A DNA stretch of 9,891 bases from the NCBI GenBank assembly GCA_020631675.1, contig JAHDGT010000137.1, positions 1 through 9,891 on the forward strand, in the 5' to 3' direction. This document shows positions 5,432 to 9,891 of the stretch, in pieces (the first letter of the stretch is position 1; each line of letters starts with the position of its first letter). The translations under genes were made by a program, and so were the position numbers. Below the pieces are notes generated by a model. The model was not told the origin of the DNA, did not search any database, and worked only from the letters and a program-made list of their open reading frames with translations. The stretch comes from Bacteroidota bacterium. Lineage in GTDB: Bacteria > Bacteroidota > Bacteroidia > Chitinophagales > UBA2359.

Positions 5432-7948
5432 ATGAGTCGCACTCTTTACCTAGTTATGAGCTTTGTACTATTTCTCAGCAGTACGCAGATATCAATACTG
5501 GCCCAAGAACTTCCGCACCATATGACGGAGGCTGAGAAACGTGCCATGCCTGCTTATTTAGAAGCTGTGAAAAACAATAGTAATCGGGATGGTATTACCA
5601 GTGCTCCGGTCTCTCCTGTCAGAACAATGGCAGAGTGGGAAGAAGTACAGGCGATCTGTATTACCTGGACCAGCTATACCGAGATATTACGAGAAATAGT
5701 TCGGCATGCGAAGGAGGAAGCGGATGTCTACATTGTTTGTAGCAATGAAGCTTCAGTGGTCAGCTATTTGGAAGCAGGTGATGTAGAAGTAACAGATAAT
5801 ATCTACTTCTTTGAAGAGCCTTTCAACAGTATCTGGATTCGAGACTATGGTCCATGGACCGTTTATACGAATGATGTGGATTCCTTGAAAATCGTTGATT
5901 GGATCTACAACCGTCCACGTCCTGCTGATGATGTGATACCTGAGGTATTTGCGGATCACTTAGGCATTGCCATGCATGAAACCACTACTGCCCCTAATGA
6001 TATGGTACATACCGGAGGTAATCATATGGTAGATGGTTTGGGTACTGCATTCTCCTCTAAACTGATCCACCAAGAAAACCCCGATAAAACGGATGCCGAG
6101 ATAGATGAGATCATGTCAGAATTCATGGGTGTAGACCGTTACATCAAAATGGAGATGTTACCTTATGATGGTATCCATCACATAGACATGCACATGAAGC
6201 TTTTGGATGAGGAAACTTTGGTGATGGGTGAATATCCAGAAGGCGTAGCGGATGGTCCACAGATCGAAGAGAACTTAGACTATGTGCGCAGTAACTTCTT
6301 ATCGCCTTTCGGCAACCCTTATAAGGTAGTTAGAATGCCTATGCCTCCAGATGCGGGGGATGATTACCCAGACTCTGGTGGTGACTATCGCACTTTTACC
6401 AATTCGGTATTCATCAATAAGCTACTATTGGTTCCGATCTATGAAGAACAGTATGACACAGTAGCATTGAACATTTATAGAAAAGAATTACCGGGCTATA
6501 AAGTAGTGGGTATTGACTGTAACGATATCATACCCGCTAGTGGTGCTTTACACTGCATCACCAAACTGATCGGTACGGATGACCCTTTACTGATCGCTCA
6601 CCCGAGAGTACGTGATCAATATGTGGAAAGTGAAGTTCAGATAGAAGCGATCATTCAGCATCGTTCTGGCATCAGCACCGCTAATTTGCATTATCGTTTA
6701 GACACCTTATCCGACTACATTACTGTAGCCATGTCTGAAAATGATGATATGGGCGAAAATCATTGGACGGCGAACATACCAGAGTTCCCTTACGGCACAG
6801 AGGTCTATTACTATATTGATGCGGAAGCGAATTCAGGTAAAACACAAGTTCGTCCATTGACCGCACCAGATTATGGTTATTCCTATAAAGTATTAGAAGT
6901 AACCGAAGAGCCAACTGTAGATGTGATCATGCCTACTACTTCACTCTGTGAAGGGGGTACCATAGGCTTTTTGGATTTCAGCACAGAAGGAGTTACGGAG
7001 TGGTTCTGGACATTTGAAGGAGGTACTCCAGCCTTTTCCACAGAACAATATCCAAGTGTTACTTATGCAGAAGCGGGTACTTATGATGTAAGCCTATCAG
7101 TTACGAATGCCATAGGCAGTAACGATCAAACATTTGAGCAAGTCATCACCGTATCTGGCGGACAAGTTCCTAGTGATAGTAATTTCGAAGATGGCATCGA
7201 TGATACTTGGAGCATCAATAATAGCTCTGGTGATGATGTGACTTGGGAGTGGATCGAAGATGACAGCTGTGATGGAGGTGTGGTTTATATCAATAATTAC
7301 AACAACTCTAATGAAGGGGCAAAAGATCTTTTAGAGGCTACCTTCGACTTGAGTGCTTATGAAGAAAATGCGGTTTTGCATTTTGACTATGCGTACACCT
7401 ATTACAGTGGTGGTTTTGGTGGCGATTATGTAGATCAGTTGGAAGTACTGGCAATTAGCTGTGATGGTGAGGTGAATACCTTATTCAGTGAAATCGGTGA
7501 AAATTTGGCTACGGTATCTCCACTGAACAGTGAGTACACCCCTGATGATTGTGGAGATTGGGAGAGTGTGAGTTTAAACCTTTCTCCTTATGCGGGCGGC
7601 TTGGTTACGGTTCATTTTGTGAACACCTCCGGCTATGGCAACAACCTATTCATTGATAACATCTCTGTAGATGGTTTTGCGGTGGGCATTGATGAAACAG
7701 TTCCTGCGCAAGAGCAGCTCATTGAATTGTATCCTAACCCTACGCAAAATCAGTTGTATTGGAAACAAAGTGGAGCAGTACAGTTATCTTACTTGCAGTT
7801 ATTCAGCCCGCAAGGACAGCTGGTTTTCCAAACCAACACCCAAGGGAGTAATCATCTTTCTCTACCTGACTTAGCAGCTGGTGTGTATATTGCCAAACTA
7901 CATACCTCCGCTGGTATACAGGAGCAAAAGTTGACGATTTTAAGATAG
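5432..7948 (+). CDS. Secreted PPAD-like peptidylarginine deiminase with PKD domain and T9SS sorting domain
   Basis: This 838-residue protein begins with a signal peptide (about 1-24, cleavage likely at A24/Q25). The deiminase domain spans about 65-380 and keeps all expected catalytic residues: R137-D138 in IWIRDYGPW, GGNHMVDG (195-202), H250-x-D252, N324 and C375 in SGALHC. These hydrolyse a guanidinium group to citrulline-type products and ammonia. The VDWIYNRPRP segment (155-164) has arginines close to where Porphyromonas PPAD binds the peptide's terminal carboxylate; agmatine deiminases usually have FNAWGG there. Beta domains follow: an Ig/fibronectin-like segment (about 400-490), a PKD domain (about 505-575) and a jelly-roll-like region (about 585-750). 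The last 75 residues (LYPNPTQNQLYW, GVYIAKL, KLTILR end) are a type A T9SS sorting domain. It therefore probably acts at the cell surface or outside. Automatic annotation would probably say agmatine deiminase. Confidence 0.88.
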   Translation: MSRTLYLVMSFVLFLSSTQISILAQELPHHMTEAEKRAMPAYLEAVKNNSNRDGITSAPVSPVRTMAEWEEVQAICITWTSYTEILREIVRHAKEEADVYIVCSNEASVVSYLEAGDVEVTDNIYFFEEPFNSIWIRDYGPWTVYTNDVDSLKIVDWIYNRPRPADDVIPEVFADHLGIAMHETTTAPNDMVHTGGNHMVDGLGTAFSSKLIHQENPDKTDAEIDEIMSEFMGVDRYIKMEMLPYDGIHHIDMHMKLLDEETLVMGEYPEGVADGPQIEENLDYVRSNFLSPFGNPYKVVRMPMPPDAGDDYPDSGGDYRTFTNSVFINKLLLVPIYEEQYDTVALNIYRKELPGYKVVGIDCNDIIPASGALHCITKLIGTDDPLLIAHPRVRDQYVESEVQIEAIIQHRSGISTANLHYRLDTLSDYITVAMSENDDMGENHWTANIPEFPYGTEVYYYIDAEANSGKTQVRPLTAPDYGYSYKVLEVTEEPTVDVIMPTTSLCEGGTIGFLDFSTEGVTEWFWTFEGGTPAFSTEQYPSVTYAEAGTYDVSLSVTNAIGSNDQTFEQVITVSGGQVPSDSNFEDGIDDTWSINNSSGDDVTWEWIEDDSCDGGVVYINNYNNSNEGAKDLLEATFDLSAYEENAVLHFDYAYTYYSGGFGGDYVDQLEVLAISCDGEVNTLFSEIGENLATVSPLNSEYTPDDCGDWESVSLNLSPYAGGLVTVHFVNTSGYGNNLFIDNISVDGFAVGIDETVPAQEQLIELYPNPTQNQLYWKQSGAVQLSYLQLFSPQGQLVFQTNTQGSNHLSLPDLAAGVYIAKLHTSAGIQEQKLTILR

Positions 7949-7960
7949 ATAGGATCACTT

Positions 7961-8027
7961 ATATCAATGCTGCCTCTATTTTCGATGGATTCACATCCAT
8001 CGCTTTGATATTTCGTCCCTTTGGGAC
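7961..8027. repeat. Three-hairpin dispersed-repeat-like element
   Basis: ATATCAA (7961-7967) pairs with TTGATAT (8005-8011). This encloses a perfect hairpin, CGATGGAT-TCAC-ATCCATCG (7983-8002). Next comes GTCCC-TTT-GGGAC (8015-8027). The combination of a TGGATT/AATCCA-type hairpin followed by CGTCCCTnnGGGAC matches, from memory, a family of short intergenic repeats common in Bacteroidota and some other phyla. It lies between the deiminase stop and its terminator, so it is probably transcribed as 3' untranslated RNA. Confidence 0.55.
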
Positions 8028-8042
8028 TATGGAATCATGATG

Positions 8043-8079
8043 AAAAAAGTCCGCACCATTTTTGGTGTGGGCTTTTTTT
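8043..8079. terminator. Rho-independent terminator between convergent genes
   Basis: A 16-bp stem (8043-8058 with 8063-8078) around a TTTT loop has an A-run on one side and a T-run on the other. Two non-Watson-Crick positions are both G-U in plus-strand RNA, so the fold is strongest in that direction. It serves the deiminase gene ending at 7948 and may also act on the minus-strand gene ending at 8097. Confidence 0.85.
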
Positions 8080-8096
8080 ATCGTATAACTCTAAAG

Positions 8097-8882
8097 TCAG
8101 GAAAGCATCTTAGATACAATCCATAGACTCAATCGGTCGGGGAAGAAGCGTTGTAATAGTGGCATGCAGATTTTACTGACCCAGCCCGGTATGATGACCG
8201 TTTGTCCTTTCTGTAATCCTTTGTAGGCGGCTAATGCGACATCATCCGCATCCATTGCTAATGGGGTGTTAAAAAGACTGACCTTGTTCATACCCGCTTT
8301 TTGCTGAAAGTTAGAACGCGTAGCCGGAGGACAAAGCACACTGAGTTTCACCTTGCTTTTTCGTTCGCGTAATTCGTGAATGATGGCTTTGCTTAGTGAT
8401 AGATCAAAGGCCTTTGTAGCCGCATAAGTAGAAAACATGGGTGAGGGAACCATACCCGCTGTAGAAGCCACATTCAAAATACGTCCTTCATCTCTTGCTA
8501 GCATGTCTTGTAAACACAGATGAGCCAGTTGGTAGAACGTCTCCACATTGAGTCGTATCATGGCCAGGTCTCGCTCCTGATTCGTGCTTTCAAAATAACC
8601 ATAAGTCGCAAAACCCGCATTATTGACCAAGATGTCAATTTGCCCGAAAGCTGCTTTCGCTTTTTCATAGAGCAGCTTCCCTGCATTGGGTTGACTTAAA
8701 TCCATTCCCCAAGTAGTAACTTCTATATCATAGCGCATTTCCAACTCGATAGCGGCTTCTTTTAGGTAAGCATCATCCAAGGCTGCGATGATCAGAGAAT
8801 GACCATCTGCTGCGAATAGTTTGGCCAGCTCGAAGCCAATTCCTGTAGAGCCACCTGTTATTAGTACGTTTTGCGGTTTCAT
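8097..8882 (-). CDS. Short-chain dehydrogenase/reductase (SDR family)
   Basis: This 261-residue protein has the classical SDR layout: the cofactor loop TGGSTGIG (9-16), a Rossmann fold, NNAG (87-90), N112, catalytic S140 in NVASTAG, and Y153 and K157 in YAATK. Length and motifs are typical of NAD(P)-dependent oxidoreductases acting on alcohols, ketones or acyl groups. The post-catalytic loop reads CPPATRSNF rather than the common CPGxxxTxF, a mild deviation. The C-terminus (about 225-261) is hydrophobic and basic (IIPGWVSKICMPLLQRFFP), which recalls SDRs that attach to membranes. The substrate cannot be told from sequence. It starts 18 bp after the phosphatase stop, so the two are probably co-transcribed, and it is the last gene of the minus-strand run. 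Confidence 0.9.
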   Translation of the reverse strand: MKPQNVLITGGSTGIGFELAKLFAADGHSLIIAALDDAYLKEAAIELEMRYDIEVTTWGMDLSQPNAGKLLYEKAKAAFGQIDILVNNAGFATYGYFESTNQERDLAMIRLNVETFYQLAHLCLQDMLARDEGRILNVASTAGMVPSPMFSTYAATKAFDLSLSKAIIHELRERKSKVKLSVLCPPATRSNFQQKAGMNKVSLFNTPLAMDADDVALAAYKGLQKGQTVIIPGWVSKICMPLLQRFFPDRLSLWIVSKMLS

Positions 8883-8900
8883 GTTGGAAAGCGTATCCTA

Positions 8901-9641
8901 TCAATCAAAAATCACCCTGATGATACTTAAATCATCGGTATGGTGAAGATCGTATTTATCTTTCAATCGCTTCACTTTTTTGAATAGCAGGTTCTCGCTT
9001 TCCGCACCCTCTTGATCATTTAAGAGAAAGGATAACAAGTCTAATTCTGCCAGCTCTTCATCATTGGTCTCTTGCTGTTTGCGAAAGCTCAGCATACCAT
9101 CCGTAGCTATGCTGAAATCTTGTAGTTGGTTGAGGAATAAACATTGGGACTGCCGGGCGTACCATTCTTCAAACTCTTCTTGTAGATGATAGCCAAGATA
9201 ATCAGGGCGGTCATCTTGATCAAAGATATGCGGAATACCGTTGTGATAAACAATGCCATCTCCGATCACCATGACCTCCGCCGATTGTTCTTGTGTATTT
9301 ATGATGGCGAGCACAAGCGTGCTCAAAAGTTCATTTCTCTTTAGATCTATTAGCTGTTTACAATGCTTCAGCTCTTTGAATAATTTTCGGAGAATTGATC
9401 TCAGCAACTCCGTTGAGCTTGGCAATTGTTTTTCAACAAATGTTTTGAAGTAGATTTCTTTTCCAATTTTTCTAAGCAGCTTAGCCACTAAAGTTGCGCA
9501 GAAGTGACTGTCTATACCCATAGAACAACCATCCATTACGGCTAATAATTTGTGCTGGTCGCTCAGCTCATGGATGGCTAAGCTGTCTTCATTGTGGTTG
9601 ATGTGGTAAGTGCCTATACGTGCATAATGGTATATTTTCAT
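8901..9641 (-). CDS. PP2C-like serine/threonine protein phosphatase
   Basis: The ATG at 9641-9639 gives 246 residues (numbering here). The frame can be extended to 9668 only through a TTG, so the ATG is preferred. PP2C landmarks occur in order: HNEDS (16-20), VMDGCSMG (35-42, metal-binding D37-G38), LLSTLV (104-109), VIGDG (125-129), ATDGM (179-183, D181) and TDDLSIIRV (235-243, D236 and D237). These acidic residues bind the two metal ions used to hydrolyse phosphoserine or phosphothreonine. The second motif reads DGCS instead of the usual DGMGG, and the length is close to a minimal catalytic domain, with no sensor or membrane segment. It may act on a cytoplasmic target; no partner kinase is visible in the window. 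It lies 37 bp downstream of the acetyltransferase and 18 bp upstream of the SDR gene. Confidence 0.8.
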   Translation of the reverse strand: MKIYHYARIGTYHINHNEDSLAIHELSDQHKLLAVMDGCSMGIDSHFCATLVAKLLRKIGKEIYFKTFVEKQLPSSTELLRSILRKLFKELKHCKQLIDLKRNELLSTLVLAIINTQEQSAEVMVIGDGIVYHNGIPHIFDQDDRPDYLGYHLQEEFEEWYARQSQCLFLNQLQDFSIATDGMLSFRKQQETNDEELAELDLLSFLLNDQEGAESENLLFKKVKRLKDKYDLHHTDDLSIIRVIFD

Positions 9642-9678
9642 TGATATGCCCAACAGCACAATACACAAAATGATTCCC

Positions 9679-9891
9679 TTAGTCCAACTGCTTTTCCATA
9701 ATCGGTAAGTACCGCCTTGCTATACTGCTTTCTTTTTGGGCGACGGTTTTGAAGCCATGCTTTAGGTAAAATGCCTCCGCATGGGGATCCGCTTCTAAGA
9801 TCATTTTTGTATAGCCTTGTTGCTGCGCAATTTCGCAAGCATGTGCTAATAATCGTGCGCCATAGCCCTTACCCATTTGCGAAGGGTCAAT
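9679..9891 (-). CDS. GNAT-family N-acetyltransferase, C-terminal part (runs off right edge)
   Basis: The last 70 residues of a GNAT protein are visible; the N-terminus lies outside the window. The frame stays open to position 9891 (IDPSQ precedes the first visible Met), so the ATG at 9876 is internal and not the true start. The acetyl-CoA-binding motif Q-x-x-G-x-G appears as QMGKGYG, followed by a helix (ARLLAHACEIAQQQGY). The family's C-terminal motif appears as EADPHAEAFYLKHGF. It should transfer an acetyl group from acetyl-CoA to an amine; the substrate is unknown. It is the first visible gene of the minus-strand run with the phosphatase and SDR. Confidence 0.85.
   Translation of the reverse strand: MDPSQMGKGYGARLLAHACEIAQQQGYTKMILEADPHAEAFYLKHGFKTVAQKESSIARRYLPIMEKQLD

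Noticed and set aside
5753..7874. Short open frames inside the deiminase gene (5753-5959, 6720-6914, 7671-7874)
   Set aside because: They are shadows of a long, well-supported reading frame.
8039..8100. Possible small plus-strand peptide starting at ATGATGAAAAAA
   Set aside because: It is encoded by the terminator hairpin and runs antisense into the SDR gene; coincidence is more likely.
9642..9668. N-terminal extension of the PP2C-like gene to 9668
   Set aside because: The start would be TTG and adds nine residues outside the domain. The ATG at 9641 begins directly at the conserved region.
9638..9838. Minus-strand open frame of 66 residues overlapping the GNAT gene
   Set aside because: It is in another frame from the GNAT domain, which has clear acetyl-CoA-binding motifs, and has no motif of its own.

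Overview
The window looks like a chromosomal segment of a Bacteroidota bacterium, probably a marine or free-living lineage such as Saprospiria or Cytophagia. Four things point there. One secreted enzyme ends in a type IX secretion (T9SS) sorting domain. A Bacteroidota-type -7 box (TAACTTTG) precedes that gene. Start codons follow A-rich leaders rather than strong Shine-Dalgarno sites. One small protein belongs to a family I know only from Bacteroidota, where it is usually mislabelled 'ABC transporter ATPase'.

Layout. Positions 1-515 (minus) hold the N-terminus of a secreted protein that leaves the window on the left. Positions 516-1266 have no gene but are dense in inverted repeats: a REP-like element, a long hairpin around a palindrome, a second large nested hairpin and a 16-bp palindrome. 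Positions 1267-4191 (plus) encode an electron-transfer cluster: a membrane NarI-like protein with two [4Fe-4S] motifs, a CCG-domain (HdrB/GlpC-like) protein, and the small Bacteroidota-specific protein. A second REP-like copy, in the opposite orientation, lies between the first two genes. A strong bidirectional terminator at 4230-4274 separates this cluster from a convergent HNH-AP2-like gene (4303-4941, minus). After a 490-bp AT-rich gap comes an 838-residue secreted deiminase resembling Porphyromonas peptidylarginine deiminase (5432-7948, plus). It is followed by a hairpin repeat and a terminator. The right end (8097-9891, minus) is a co-directional run of GNAT acetyltransferase (partial), PP2C-like phosphatase and short-chain dehydrogenase.

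How the genes may work together. The first two plus-strand genes together carry the domains that single-chain ETF:menaquinone oxidoreductases carry in one protein. They probably pass electrons from electron-transfer flavoprotein or another soluble donor to menaquinone. The third gene may serve the same complex, but its function is unknown. The deiminase is predicted to be exported and processed by T9SS. The minus-strand run at the right end shows no shared pathway.

The most notable non-coding signal is the pair of REP-like elements at 701-858 and 2610-2768. Their loops and flanks are conserved, while both arms of the central stem have changed together. No transposase, CRISPR array, rRNA or tRNA is visible, and I do not see a complete new defence or mobile system.
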